The notes: generated by a model not told the origin, from the sequence alone. A stretch of DNA of 27,444 nt from Bacteroidota bacterium (GCA_023391015.1 JAEWBT010000043.1:1-27444); one strand, 5' to 3'. Counted from the first letter of the stretch, positions 1-7,885 are shown. A program made the numbers and translations.

Positions 1-731
1 CTGCCATCGACGCCCGCCGTGCTTTGGACAAATTGGTGCAGGCCAACCTGCGCTTTGTGGTTTCGGTAGCCAAGCAGTACCAACACCAGGGCCTTTCCCT
101 GTCTGATTTGATTAACGAAGGAAACCTCGGCCTCATCAAAGCCGCCCAGCGCTTTGACGAAACGAAGGGTTTTAAATTCATTTCTTACGCCGTGTGGTGG
201 ATTCGCCAGTCGATCCTCCAGGCTTTGGCCGAGCAAGGCCGTCTTGTGCGCCTGCCGCAAAACAAAATCGGAACGTACAACAAGGCTAACAAGGCCTACA
301 TCGCTTTTGAACAGGAACACGAGCGCGAGCCTTCTACCGAAGAGCTGGCCGGCATCTTGGAGATGAGCGAAACCGAAATCACCAACATCTTTACTTCCAA
401 CACCCGCCACACTTCGCTGGACGCGCCGGTACACGAAGCCGAAGACGTGGCCATGGGCGATCTTTTGGAAGGTGCCAACGACACCGACGAAGACGTGATG
501 AAGGATTCGCTGCGCAATGAAATCAAGCGCATTCTGAAAGGCCTTTCCGGTCGCGAAGCCGAAATCGTTTCCGCCTACTTTGGGCTGGAAGGTGATGAAG
601 GTCCGAGCATTGAAGAAATCGGCGAGAAATACGATCTTACCAAAGAGCGCATCCGTCAGATCAAGGAGCGCGCCATCAAGCGCCTGCAAAAGCCGCGCTA
701 CAGCGACGCGTTGAAGGTGTATCTGGGATAA
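1..731 (+). CDS. rpoD: Primary RNA polymerase sigma factor (RpoD/SigA family), 5' end missing
   Basis: This is the housekeeping sigma-70 factor that directs RNA polymerase to promoters. The reading frame is open to the left edge (codons begin at base 3), so the N-terminus, including region 1.2, lies outside; about 242 residues remain of the roughly 290 usual for the short Bacteroidota RpoD. Region 2 is seen in NLRFVVSVAKQYQHQGLSL, GFKFISYAVWWIRQSI (the -10 recognition and melting segment) and EQGRLVRLPQNK. Region 3 follows, and region 4 with its helix-turn-helix ends in DLTKERIRQIKERAIKRLQ and a conserved short tail. The TTG at base 24 is an internal Leu codon and not a start, because conserved sequence continues upstream of it. 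Transcription is closed by the hairpin at 760–812. The family is certain; that it is the primary rather than an alternative sigma rests on its very high conservation. Confidence 0.95.
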   Translation, partial: AIDARRALDKLVQANLRFVVSVAKQYQHQGLSLSDLINEGNLGLIKAAQRFDETKGFKFISYAVWWIRQSILQALAEQGRLVRLPQNKIGTYNKANKAYIAFEQEHEREPSTEELAGILEMSETEITNIFTSNTRHTSLDAPVHEAEDVAMGDLLEGANDTDEDVMKDSLRNEIKRILKGLSGREAEIVSAYFGLEGDEGPSIEEIGEKYDLTKERIRQIKERAIKRLQKPRYSDALKVYLG

Positions 732-759
732 GATATTTCCGGAAATTCCGGACCCTTTT

Positions 760-812
760 CCGGAAAATAAAAAAGCCCTGCAAGATGATTGCAGGGCTTT
801 TTTATTTTCCGG
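760..812 (+). terminator. Rho-independent terminator of the sigma factor gene, 24-bp perfect stem
   Basis: The arms 760–783 and 789–812 are exact reverse complements over 24 bases with a 5-base loop. The core is AAAAAAGCCCTGCAA paired with TTGCAGGGCTTTTTT, so it has a GC-rich stem followed by a U-run in both directions. The outer part of each arm is a CCGGAAAAT / ATTTTCCGG extension drawn from the abundant TTCCGGAA palindrome of this genome. Confidence 0.9.
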
Positions 813-905
813 GCGAATAGTCTCCTAAACTTTTTCTTCTACATTCCTGCAACCCCAACGCTTTATACCAGAAAGTCCGTCTCCATTATCGTAAACGTCT
901 CTTTT

Positions 906-1844
906 ATGAAACCCATTCGACCCACGCTTCTCACCGCATTTTGCTGCCTTGCGATTGGAACTTCTCAACTATGCGCCCAATCCTTTCAAGACGACTTTTC
1001 AGCCGGCTACAACGGCTGGAGCGGCGATTTTGCGGATTATCCGTTGGGAGATTCTGTTTTCTATCAACTGGAATTTACCCGTGCACCGCTTCCTGCGCCC
1101 TTGCCAGGCAGCCAATACGGCCTGAAGATCAAAGGCAGCAACCACAGCGACGACCTGTTTATGTTTTTGAAGAAAAGGTTTTCCGGACTGCAGCCGAATA
1201 CAACTTATCAGGTAACAATCGCGGTTGATTTTGCGTCTAAAGCCCCTACACGAGCCTTTGGCGTGGGTGGCGCACCGGGCGAAGGGGTTACGCTCAAAGC
1301 AGGCGTTACGCTTACAGAGCCTTTAAAGATACCTACCCTTAAGGGCGACTACCGGATGAATATCGACAAAGCCAACCAGGCACAACCCGGCACCGACATG
1401 GATACGATCGGTCATGTAGGCGTTACGGATACCACAACGGTTTTCACCCTGATTCACCGCAGCAACGCTACCCACCCCTTCACCATCACCACAGACGCAA
1501 CCGGCGCAGTATGGGTGTGCATCGGCACCGATTCCGGTTTTGAAGCCCTCACCGAGCTGTACTATAAGGAAATCAAAGTTGTTTTCAGCAGCCCCAGCAG
1601 GGTCCATCAGCCGGAATCCGAACCGCTGCTGCTCTACCCCAATCCTGTAAAAAACACCCTGAATATCCAATACGGCCAAGGGCAGGCAAGTTCCGGGTTT
1701 CAGGTTCTCAATGCATTCGGTCAGGTTGTAAGAAAAGTGGGCGCGGGACAAACGCAGCTGCAGGTAGCCGACCTGACGCCTAGTATGTATTTCTTATCCG
1801 CTGGTAGCGCCGGCAGCGCCGTCTACAAGTTTGTAAAAGAATAA
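906..1844 (+). CDS. Secreted protein with T9SS C-terminal sorting domain, function unknown
   Basis: The protein has 312 residues starting from ATG 906. That start is preferred to the longer upstream frame because it opens directly onto a signal peptide (MKPIRPTLLTAFCCLAIG..., cleavage probably after LCA near residue 24). The middle (about 25–230) looks like a carbohydrate-binding or jelly-roll-like beta domain: it begins with QDDFSAGYNGWSGDFADYP and contains GLQPNTTYQVTIAVDFAS, a phrase common in extracellular beta-sandwich modules. No catalytic motif is recognisable. The last 75 or so residues form a type A T9SS sorting domain, with LLLYPNPVKNTLNIQYG, GFQVLNAFGQVVRKV and the terminal MYFLSAG...VYKFVKE strand, so the mature protein should cross the outer membrane by type IX secretion. 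It is a single-gene unit between two strong terminators. Confidence 0.8.
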   Translation: MKPIRPTLLTAFCCLAIGTSQLCAQSFQDDFSAGYNGWSGDFADYPLGDSVFYQLEFTRAPLPAPLPGSQYGLKIKGSNHSDDLFMFLKKRFSGLQPNTTYQVTIAVDFASKAPTRAFGVGGAPGEGVTLKAGVTLTEPLKIPTLKGDYRMNIDKANQAQPGTDMDTIGHVGVTDTTTVFTLIHRSNATHPFTITTDATGAVWVCIGTDSGFEALTELYYKEIKVVFSSPSRVHQPESEPLLLYPNPVKNTLNIQYGQGQASSGFQVLNAFGQVVRKVGAGQTQLQVADLTPSMYFLSAGSAGSAVYKFVKE

Positions 1845-1898
1845 TTATCCTCTTAAAGTCAAGTCACTTCGCAACCCAACGTTTTCAGAAAACCCATA

Positions 1899-1930
1899 AA
1901 AAAATCCTTTCCGGCTGGAAAGGATTTTTT
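1899..1930. terminator. Bidirectional terminator between the convergent T9SS gene and secG
   Basis: The arms 1899–1912 (AAAAAATCCTTTCC) and 1917–1930 (GGAAAGGATTTTTT) pair perfectly around the 4-base loop GGCT. A-run and T-run flank the stem, so it can terminate the plus-strand gene ending at 1844 and the minus-strand secG ending at 1959. Confidence 0.9.
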
Positions 1931-1958
1931 GGTTTGAATAAGTTTTTTAGAAAACGGC

Positions 1959-2300
1959 TTACTGGGCCGGGGCAGGTGCAGGCGTAGCAGGAGCCGGAGC
2001 AGCAGGCGTTGCGGGGGCCGGAGCCGCAGGAGCCGATTGTTGAGCAGGCGCAGCCGGGGCCGCCGCACGGCGCATTTTTGGATACGTAGCTACCGAGATA
2101 ATACAGATGGCGGCAATCAGTCCCATAGATACCCACGTGCCTTTTTCCATCACGTCGGTAGATTGCTTGACGCCCATTACCTGCGTACCAAGCGAGCCAA
2201 AAGAACCAACCAGGCCACCGCCTTTCGGGTTTTGAACCAGTACGAAAAACGCCAGTACAAGGCAAAGAATGATAATCAGAACGGCAAAGAGTGTGGTCAT
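1959..2300 (-). CDS. secG: SecG, preprotein translocase subunit with Ala/Pro-rich tail
   Basis: SecG is the small accessory subunit of the SecYEG inner-membrane protein channel. The 113-residue protein shows the family layout: transmembrane helix 1 at about 3–23, the conserved cytoplasmic loop QNPKGGGLVGSFGS (23–36), and helix 2 at about 55–73. Residues 79–113 form a tail made almost only of Ala, Pro, Thr and Gln, a low-complexity C-terminal extension often seen in Bacteroidota SecG. The start overlaps the stop of the upstream gene by four bases (ATGA), which indicates translational coupling, and the gene is last in the minus-strand cluster that begins with the sigma-54 activator. Confidence 0.93.
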   Translation of the reverse strand: MTTLFAVLIIILCLVLAFFVLVQNPKGGGLVGSFGSLGTQVMGVKQSTDVMEKGTWVSMGLIAAICIISVATYPKMRRAAAPAAPAQQSAPAAPAPATPAAPAPATPAPAPAQ

Positions 2301-3496
2301 GGACGGTGTTGTTGCTCGATGGCAGCTATTTTTTCGGCAAAATAAGCACTTTTTTGCGGGTTGCGCAATTGTAATTGTTCATAAACGCCAACGGCTTTTT
2401 CCCACTTGCCCTGCGCCAGGTAAATCTTGGCCATCGTTTCGGTGGCCGGGTTGCCTTCGTGGGAAATACTTTTCACCGCCATCTCAAACACCACTTCCGG
2501 AATTTCCTCGTCTTCTTCCTCCAATGCGGCGGCCAGCTTGCCTTTTTGCCACATGGCTTTCAGGGCGCGCTTGTCTTCCTGCTCCTCGTCGGCCTTGGCC
2601 TTTTTGGAGTGGAAAAAACGCAGCCATTCGCCAAAAGAGCGCATCACCATCAGGTCGTTGCCCGAAGGTTTGCGCAGCTCAAACGGATTTTCTTCTTCGC
2701 TGGAAGAAACGCCCTGATGCTTAAAATAATCTTTGGTGTACAAGGGTTGAATGGCAGGTTTTTCCGGCGTTTCTTCGGTCAAAGGCTCTTCCTGTGGAAT
2801 ATGCAGCTTGTTTTCGGAAGGCGGGCGGTTTCCGGAAATTTCCGTTCCTTCAGGTTGTTTTCCGGCTTCTTCTGAGGCGTCATCTGCTGCCGGAGCCGCT
2901 TCTTCTGCCACCGCCTCGGCTACCATTTCCATTTCGGTTGGCTCCGGACTGGGGCTTTCGTCAGCGGCGGCGGCTTCGGCAATGGTTTCGGGTACCTCTT
3001 CCAGAGCCTTATTTTCCGGAAATTCTGCCTTTTCTACCACTGCTTCAACGGCATCGGAAGGGATAGGTGTGTCTATTTCCAACGCTTCTGCATCTTCACT
3101 TTGGGGCGCAGTGCTTTCTGCTACCTCAATAGTTTCTTCAACCAAGGACACTTCTGCCGCAACGGGCTCTGCTACCACTACGGTTTCGGCAGGCAAGGCT
3201 TCTTTCGCCCCTTTCGCTTCCCATCCCACAATGGCCGGACTCTCAGGCGCTTTCTCCGGCGGGGCAGGTGCCTCCTTCAATTTCGCCGACAGATAATGCA
3301 GGATCACCGGATTCACGCCATAGAAATACGGCAATTCCTGCAAAGCCGTTGCTTCATCTTCCAGCAAGCCGCACACCACTTTGGTGGGCAGGAAATACGG
3401 ATACTGCGCTGCCACCCGACACCATTCGCCCTTTGCCGCCTGGTTGTGCGTCATTCCTTGGATATGCTGGGGCTGGGTAGTAAACGTGTGGGACAT
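2297..3496 (-). CDS. Acidic low-complexity protein with C-terminal TPR-like segment, function unknown
   Basis: I do not recognise a named family. Three parts are visible in the 399 residues. The N-terminal 70 or so (AAKGEWCRVAAQYPYFLPTK ... LPYFYGVNPVILHYLSAKLK) look folded and helical. Residues 75–265 or so are a disordered-looking linker dominated by Glu, Ala, Val, Pro and Ser. The C-terminal region holds a basic helix (RSFGEWLRFFHSKKAKADEE) and a tetratricopeptide-like repeat near the end (TMAKIYLAQGKWEKAVGVYE, then LQLRNPQKSAYFAEKIAAIE). No signal peptide or membrane helix is seen, so it is probably cytoplasmic. Its position between lptE and secG, with a 4-base overlap to secG, is an arrangement I associate with this phylum and suggests an envelope or secretion-related role. 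That role is an inference from context. Confidence 0.75.
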   Translation of the reverse strand: MSHTFTTQPQHIQGMTHNQAAKGEWCRVAAQYPYFLPTKVVCGLLEDEATALQELPYFYGVNPVILHYLSAKLKEAPAPPEKAPESPAIVGWEAKGAKEALPAETVVVAEPVAAEVSLVEETIEVAESTAPQSEDAEALEIDTPIPSDAVEAVVEKAEFPENKALEEVPETIAEAAAADESPSPEPTEMEMVAEAVAEEAAPAADDASEEAGKQPEGTEISGNRPPSENKLHIPQEEPLTEETPEKPAIQPLYTKDYFKHQGVSSSEEENPFELRKPSGNDLMVMRSFGEWLRFFHSKKAKADEEQEDKRALKAMWQKGKLAAALEEEDEEIPEVVFEMAVKSISHEGNPATETMAKIYLAQGKWEKAVGVYEQLQLRNPQKSAYFAEKIAAIEQQHRP

Positions 3497-3509
3497 AGGA
3501 GAGACAGGG

Positions 3510-3517
3510 CGAAGTTA
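3510..3517 (-). promoter_or_regulatory. Putative Bacteroidota -7 element (TAACTTCG) before the TPR-like gene
   Basis: Read on the minus strand this is TAACTTCG followed by C, matching the phylum's TAnnTTTG -7 box at seven of eight... positions that are fixed in the TAnnTTYG form seen elsewhere in this window. It overlaps the lptE stop codon and lies 14 bases before the start at 3496, so the TPR-like gene and secG may have their own promoter. No convincing -33 TTTG is seen. Confidence 0.4.
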
Positions 3518-4012
3518 CCAGTTCACGAATGCTTTGTTGAAAATATCATCGGCCAGTTGCGCCCCAATATTATCAATCAGGCTGGCTTCCACCGATTGCA
3601 GGGTTTGCGAAGCCGGAAAATCCGTAAAACGGGTAAAAGTTTGGGTAAAAGAAGCCTTGGGATCCAGGCGGTTTTTAAAATCCATCGCCACCGAAATCGT
3701 CAGGCGGTTTTGGGTGGGCGTCTGCGTGTTGGCCACCCCCGTTACCGTTACTTCAAAAGCCGTAATGGTTCCGGAAAGGTTGTAGTCCGCCGTTTCGGTG
3801 TTCACCGGTGCCAGGCCGGTTTGCGACAAAATGCGCGACCGGATTTTCTCGGTCAGCGAGGCGTTCAGCGTAGGCGAGATATACCGCGCGCGGTTCTCCA
3901 ACACCTGAATCCGGATGGTTTTTCCGGAAATACTGGCTCCGCTCAGGCTATACACCCCACAGCCGCACAGCAGCAAGGCAAAGAATAGAAAAACGGTGGA
4001 GAAAAAGCGCAT
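3515..4012 (-). CDS. lptE: LptE family lipopolysaccharide-assembly lipoprotein
   Basis: LptE plugs the LptD barrel and helps place lipopolysaccharide in the outer membrane. From ATG 4012 the protein has 165 residues, with a short lipoprotein signal MRFFSTVFLFFALLLCGC whose lipobox ends at Cys18. The mature part opens with GVYSLSGASISGKTIRIQ, the typical LptE-family first strand, and alternates strands and helices through to a C-terminal helix (LIDNIGAQLADDIFNKAF). A longer start at 4033 exists, but it would overlap the predicted -7 element at 4031–4038 and spoil the signal peptide. The gene follows the sigma-54 activator by about 50 bases on the same strand. LptD is not in the window. Confidence 0.85.
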   Translation of the reverse strand: MRFFSTVFLFFALLLCGCGVYSLSGASISGKTIRIQVLENRARYISPTLNASLTEKIRSRILSQTGLAPVNTETADYNLSGTITAFEVTVTGVANTQTPTQNRLTISVAMDFKNRLDPKASFTQTFTRFTDFPASQTLQSVEASLIDNIGAQLADDIFNKAFVNW

Positions 4013-4030
4013 GACGGGAAAACGGGGGCG

Positions 4031-4038
4031 CAAATATA
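4031..4038 (-). promoter_or_regulatory. Putative -7 promoter element (TATATTTG) for lptE
   Basis: The minus-strand sequence TATATTTGC matches the Bacteroidota TAnnTTTG box exactly. It lies between the sigma-54 activator stop and lptE, 18 bases before ATG 4012, and so supports that start over the one at 4033. Confidence 0.5.
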
Positions 4039-4059
4039 GAGCGCACGGCTAAAGGGGGG

Positions 4060-5340
4060 TTATTCGGCGATGTCGTATTCTTTGATTTTCCGGTACAGGG
4101 TGCGCTCCGAGATGCCCAGCTCCGAAGCCGCATCCCGCCGCCGCCCGCGATGCTTGCGCAAGGCTTTGGTAATCAGTTCTTTTTCGGCGTTGCTGATAGA
4201 GAGGGTTTCTTCTACTTCCTGCGCCGCCTCAGGGCTGTCTGCTGCAATCGGTGTCAGGGCCGCGCTTCCCAGCCGGTTGATGGCGGGCGGAAAAGAAGCC
4301 GCGCCATAGCCATTGCCACTCCCCGCCTCTGCCGCCATGGGATAGGTGGCTAAAACCGTTTCGGGCAAGGGCATCCCGCCGCCTACCGGCCCCGTTGCCA
4401 TGCCAAAAAGCGCTTGCTTCAGGTCGTTCAGGTCGCGTTTCAGGTCAAAAAACAGTTTGTAGAGGATATCGCGCTCGGTAGCCGTAAACTCCTGTCCGGC
4501 ATGGGTGGTGCTCCGACTGCTCAGCGTGGGCAAGGCCAGGGGCGCTTCGGATTGTGCGTTGATTTGAGGCAAAAACTTTTCCAGTTCCATCCCCGTCACC
4601 ACGCGGTCGGCAGAAAGCACCGACACTTGCTCGGCAATGTTTTTCAGTTCGCGGATGTTGCCCGGCCATGGGTAGCGCATCAGCAGTTGCTGCGCCGTCG
4701 GGTCGAGTTGCACCCCCGGCGTGCGGTATTTATCCGAGAAGTCAGCGGCAAATTTCCGGAACAGCAACAGGATGTCTTCCTGCCGGTCCCGCAGGGGGGG
4801 CACCCGGATGGGCACGGTGCTGAGTCGGTAATACAAATCTTCCCGGAACTTGCCCGTGCGGGTAAAGTCCAGCAGGTCGCGGTTGGTGGCCGCCACCACG
4901 CGCACGTTTGTCTTCTGCACTTTCGACGACCCCACGCGGATAAACTCACCTGTTTCCAGCACGCGCAAGAGCCGCGCCTGCGTGCCAATGGGCATTTCCC
5001 CGATTTCGTCGAGGAAAATCGTCCCGCCGTTCACCGTTTCAAAATACCCTTTGCGGGCATCCACCGCGCCGGTAAACGCGCCTTTCTCGTGGCCAAACAA
5101 TTCCGAGTCGATGGTGCCTTCCGGGATGGCCCCGCAGTTCACCGCGATAAACGGATTGTGCTTCCGGGGTGAAAGGGCGTGGATAATGGCCGAGAACGCC
5201 TCCTTGCCCACCCCGCTTTCGCCGGTAATGAGCACGGTCAGGTCGGTGCCGGCCACCTGCGCGGCCACAGTCAGGGCGTGGTTGAGAGCCGGCGCGTTGC
5301 CGATAATGCCGAAGCGGGCTTTGATGCTTTGAACGTCCAT
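4060..5340 (-). CDS. Sigma-54-dependent transcriptional activator without receiver domain (Fis-type HTH)
   Basis: This is a bacterial enhancer-binding AAA+ ATPase that remodels sigma-54 RNA polymerase. In 426 residues it has the AAA+ core almost from the N-terminus: Walker A GESGVGKE (40–47), the sigma-54-contacting loop GAFTGA (87–92), Walker B TIFLDEIGE (107–115), the arginine-finger region FREDLYYRLSTVPIRVPPLRDR (165–186) and sensor II around YPWPGNIRELKN (223–234). A linker rich in Ala, Pro and Gly follows, then a Fis-type helix-turn-helix (384–426, AASELGISERTLYRKIKEY). There is no response-regulator, GAF or PAS domain ahead of the core, so the activating signal must come from a partner protein or from expression level (PspF-like layout). 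It heads the cluster with lptE, which suggests an envelope-linked regulon; that is inference. Confidence 0.92.
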   Translation of the reverse strand: MDVQSIKARFGIIGNAPALNHALTVAAQVAGTDLTVLITGESGVGKEAFSAIIHALSPRKHNPFIAVNCGAIPEGTIDSELFGHEKGAFTGAVDARKGYFETVNGGTIFLDEIGEMPIGTQARLLRVLETGEFIRVGSSKVQKTNVRVVAATNRDLLDFTRTGKFREDLYYRLSTVPIRVPPLRDRQEDILLLFRKFAADFSDKYRTPGVQLDPTAQQLLMRYPWPGNIRELKNIAEQVSVLSADRVVTGMELEKFLPQINAQSEAPLALPTLSSRSTTHAGQEFTATERDILYKLFFDLKRDLNDLKQALFGMATGPVGGGMPLPETVLATYPMAAEAGSGNGYGAASFPPAINRLGSAALTPIAADSPEAAQEVEETLSISNAEKELITKALRKHRGRRRDAASELGISERTLYRKIKEYDIAE

Positions 5341-5647
5341 AGGGAACGGCGAAATTAACGCCTGTGGGTTTGTTGGACGCCTGCGGCGTTGGAAGCCCTT
5401 CGGGCGTTCAAAATGGGGAAGGGCTGCCGGGTTTCCTATTTTTTAGCTGCGCTGCTTCTTCGTGGTGTCATTCCCGAAGGGACCGCGAAGCAGCAACGCA
5501 GTTTATTTTCACTTTTTCCGGAAACGATTATTCCTAAAGACAAAGGATCTGTTTCAACCTTAGTGGCTTTTTGAAGATTTAAGGTAGTGAGGAAGAAGCA
5601 GCCAAACGCGGGAAAAGCATTGAGATTCAATCAGCCAGACAAATATC
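5341..5647. other. Intergenic region with short palindromes and a GTCAT-type hairpin, no gene
   Basis: No convincing gene is seen in these 307 bases. At 5350–5357 the minus strand reads TAATTTCGC, a candidate -7 element for the sigma-54 activator, which would have a nearly leaderless message. Two short hairpins sit at about 5376–5391 (CGCC-TGC-GGCG) and 5392–5410 (GCCC-TTC-GGGC). A larger imperfect hairpin has 19-base arms at 5447–5465 and 5483–5501 (16 of 19 pair) enclosing TGTCATTCCCGAAGGGA. That core recurs near 11790 and, diverged, near 9540–9610, so this is one copy of a dispersed repeat family. A TTCCGGAA palindrome lies at 5516–5523. Small frames in the region have no start signal or recognisable product. 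Confidence 0.6.
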
Positions 5648-6874
5648 TTATTCTTCATTTTCATCAGTGTTCCGTTTCTTATCTATGCGTAAAACATCTG
5701 CAAATCGCTGCTCATCGCTTAATGCAGGATAGTATTTATTGAAATGTACGGCTAGACCCACCATGTAAGCAATTACCGGCATATCGTACCGAATATTTGA
5801 ATAATCGCGTCCTGTATAAACATGCAGAATAAGGCCAAAGGCACGCCAATTGGGCTGAGTATATTCTAAAAAGAAATGCTGGCTAAAGCGGTGGTCTTTT
5901 CCGTCAGGAATACGCGTCTGTGAGAGATCATCTAATATGAGCTCAGGCTCCCATCGAATAACAATATCCCTATAATACTGTAACGAACGGCGAGTAGTAT
6001 CATCTGCACAAACATCTGCAATCTTGGCACTTTTCGTTTTTCTTTTCACCAACAATCGGTATTGCAAAAAACCCTTCAGTCGATGATGCCCATAGGTTCG
6101 TTCCTGCTCTTCTGAATAATTAAGTGGTCCAAAGAAAGTACCGTCCCACTGATAAGAAAGATTTGCAGAGAAAAGATTGCGCTTACGTGATAAAAACGAA
6201 TAGGTTAATCCTGTTCGCACATAGTTTGTAGAAAAGTCCCCTTTTCTGTAATCATTGCGCTGCCGCGCCACTCCTCCTACAGTGTCTCGTAAATAAAAAC
6301 CTGGTTGCTGTCCATTAGAATAATGATGGGCCCCCAATTCCAAAGACAAATTATGAAGCGGTTGAGACAAAGTAGGATTAAGCGGATCTTTAAAATTCAA
6401 CCAGTCAATAAAAGGCCAGTCCTTCTTTGGATCCTGATGTGTTACTGAGTTCCAAAGGACCTTATCTACCGTAAAACCAAAAATATTATTGTTAGGAATT
6501 AAAGGTGAAGAAGAATCGCGCGCCATACGAATATTAAAACCCGCATCAAAAGTTAATCTGCTTGTTTGCCAAAAGTTATGTGCATGATTACGTCCCATAG
6601 CAATTGGAATGCGAGCGTATATGTTTCCCTCCAAAATATGGAGATTGCGTTTTCCTTCGCCTTCCCTAAGCGGAATGGATGGAGATAATTGGTTATTAAC
6701 TACCGGCAGAAAACTCAAATAGGAAGGACGCTCATTAGCATACCAGATGTTTTGCATTGCTGTATAGACAGAGGCATCAACATTAGGCGATTGGAAGCCG
6801 GAAAAGTATTTATACTGTCCCAGAACGGATAAAGGCAATAAGGATAAGAGCGCAGCACCTGTTTTTAGAAACAT
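5648..6874 (-). CDS. Outer-membrane beta-barrel protein, possibly OMPLA-like (phospholipase A1)
   Basis: The 408-residue protein has a signal peptide (MFLKTGAALLSLLPLSVLGQ) and a body of amphipathic strands with many aromatic residues, as in outer-membrane barrels. Residues 180–188 read LGAHHYSNG. H184-x-S186-N-G188 matches the His-x-Ser-Asn-Gly active-site motif of outer-membrane phospholipase A, and FSTNYVR (214–220) lies about where that family has its catalytic Asn. Near the C-terminus VYTGRDYSNIRYD followed by YMVGLAVHF resembles the family's closing strands. The family normally has about 270–300 residues, so this protein would carry extra N- and C-terminal segments. Base composition is clearly more AT-rich than the neighbours, and no TTCCGGAA palindrome lies in the gene, which hints at recent arrival. 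The barrel is likely; the lipase assignment is tentative. Confidence 0.65.
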   Translation of the reverse strand: MFLKTGAALLSLLPLSVLGQYKYFSGFQSPNVDASVYTAMQNIWYANERPSYLSFLPVVNNQLSPSIPLREGEGKRNLHILEGNIYARIPIAMGRNHAHNFWQTSRLTFDAGFNIRMARDSSSPLIPNNNIFGFTVDKVLWNSVTHQDPKKDWPFIDWLNFKDPLNPTLSQPLHNLSLELGAHHYSNGQQPGFYLRDTVGGVARQRNDYRKGDFSTNYVRTGLTYSFLSRKRNLFSANLSYQWDGTFFGPLNYSEEQERTYGHHRLKGFLQYRLLVKRKTKSAKIADVCADDTTRRSLQYYRDIVIRWEPELILDDLSQTRIPDGKDHRFSQHFFLEYTQPNWRAFGLILHVYTGRDYSNIRYDMPVIAYMVGLAVHFNKYYPALSDEQRFADVLRIDKKRNTDENEE

Positions 6875-6937
6875 AAGAATCTTATTTTGACGTTTTTGAA
6901 TTATGCTATCAGCAAGATTATTTCTACTCCTCCCCCC

Positions 6938-7840
6938 TCACACCACCCAATCCCTCTCCATCTGCGTCCCCCGTTTCAGCTTTAATAGCTTCTCCGCCCG
7001 CACCATTCCGGCCTTATCCACCAGCTCAAACACCACCTCCCCGCCCTGCATCCCCTTAATGCTGTAGTGGCCCTCCATATCCACCAGCCCCTTTTTCAGC
7101 GGATCATCCGCCCGGCGCACCGTGTAGCCTATTAGCGGCGTTTGCCCGTTCATGGCCGTACCTTCCAGCGTCGTGTAGCGGTGGCCCGTGTTCCCGCCCA
7201 GCTCATAATGCGTCATCAGCTCGCGGTCAAAATCCACATCCGTGTACCGGAACTCCGCGTGCAGCGTGTTCACGATGTCTTCTAACTGCGCCTCCAAATC
7301 TGCATCCCCCGTCGCCAGCGCCGCCCGCTTCGCCTCCAGATTTTTCAGCGCCGCCACCGGCACCGTTTCCAAATCACTTGCCGCCGCAATCCGGCTATCC
7401 ATTTCCTCCAGCACCTCATCCGTAATCCCCTGCACCGCCAGCTCCGCTTTGTGGTCGCCCAGCATCTTGCGGATGGCCCGTGCCAAATCCAGCGCCTCCA
7501 GATTAGGCATCTTATAAAAATCCGAAGGCTGATGATCCGCCAGCTTTGCCTCATTGGTCAGCCCCAGCCGCCGCAGCTTCACCAGGCACCGCTGCCCCCA
7601 GCGCGATACATATTCTGCCATCATCTTCATCGCCGCCGCCTTCGCCGTCGCGTTCCCGTTCTCCTCCAGCGTCTCTATCTCCACCGCCAGCGTTTCCCAG
7701 GGGGCCGCGTCCGCTGTAAAAGTGGCTACATCCGCCTTCACATCCGCCTGCGTATCAATAAGCGCTTTATTGTCAGGCTGATTAAAAAAGAGAATCATGC
7801 GGTTGCGCCGTTCGCGGTGGCGCTTAATCAGGTTGTTCAT
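6938..7840 (-). CDS. Hypothetical protein, helical N-terminus with C-terminal beta domain
   Basis: The function is not recognised. The 300-residue protein has no signal peptide or membrane helix. Residues 1–205 are predicted mainly helical and charged (for example LEALDLARAIRKMLGDHKAEL and VAALKNLEAKRAALATGDADLEAQLEDIVN), with a possible coiled coil. Residues 235–290 (TPLIGYTVRRADDPLKKGL, VDMEGHYSIKGMQGGEVVFEL) look like a small beta-sandwich of the carboxypeptidase-regulatory or transthyretin-like type, a module often found in this phylum. Codon use is C-rich, in contrast with the AT-rich gene downstream. It starts 45 bases from the 21-bp repeat array. The start at 7840 (ATG AAC AAC) is the first Met; M15 is an alternative. 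Confidence 0.7.
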   Translation of the reverse strand: MNNLIKRHRERRNRMILFFNQPDNKALIDTQADVKADVATFTADAAPWETLAVEIETLEENGNATAKAAAMKMMAEYVSRWGQRCLVKLRRLGLTNEAKLADHQPSDFYKMPNLEALDLARAIRKMLGDHKAELAVQGITDEVLEEMDSRIAAASDLETVPVAALKNLEAKRAALATGDADLEAQLEDIVNTLHAEFRYTDVDFDRELMTHYELGGNTGHRYTTLEGTAMNGQTPLIGYTVRRADDPLKKGLVDMEGHYSIKGMQGGEVVFELVDKAGMVRAEKLLKLKRGTQMERDWVV

Positions 7841-7885
7841 AAGAAAAATAGATTGGTTAAGAGGCTCAATAAAAAATAGTTTGGA

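Noticed and set aside
24..26. TTG as the start of the sigma factor
   Set aside because: Sequence typical of the sigma-70 family continues upstream in frame to the window edge.
2751..3296. Ser/Ala-rich plus-strand frame
   Set aside because: It is the mirror of the Glu/Ala/Pro-rich linker on the minus strand and arises from that gene's codon bias.
4414..5172. Plus-strand frame opposite the sigma-54 activator
   Set aside because: The minus strand holds all AAA+ motifs in order; the antisense frame has none.
5389..5630. Two small frames (about 61 and 64 residues) in the 5.4–5.6 kb gap
   Set aside because: Both lie over the hairpin repeats, lack a leader signal and resemble nothing known.
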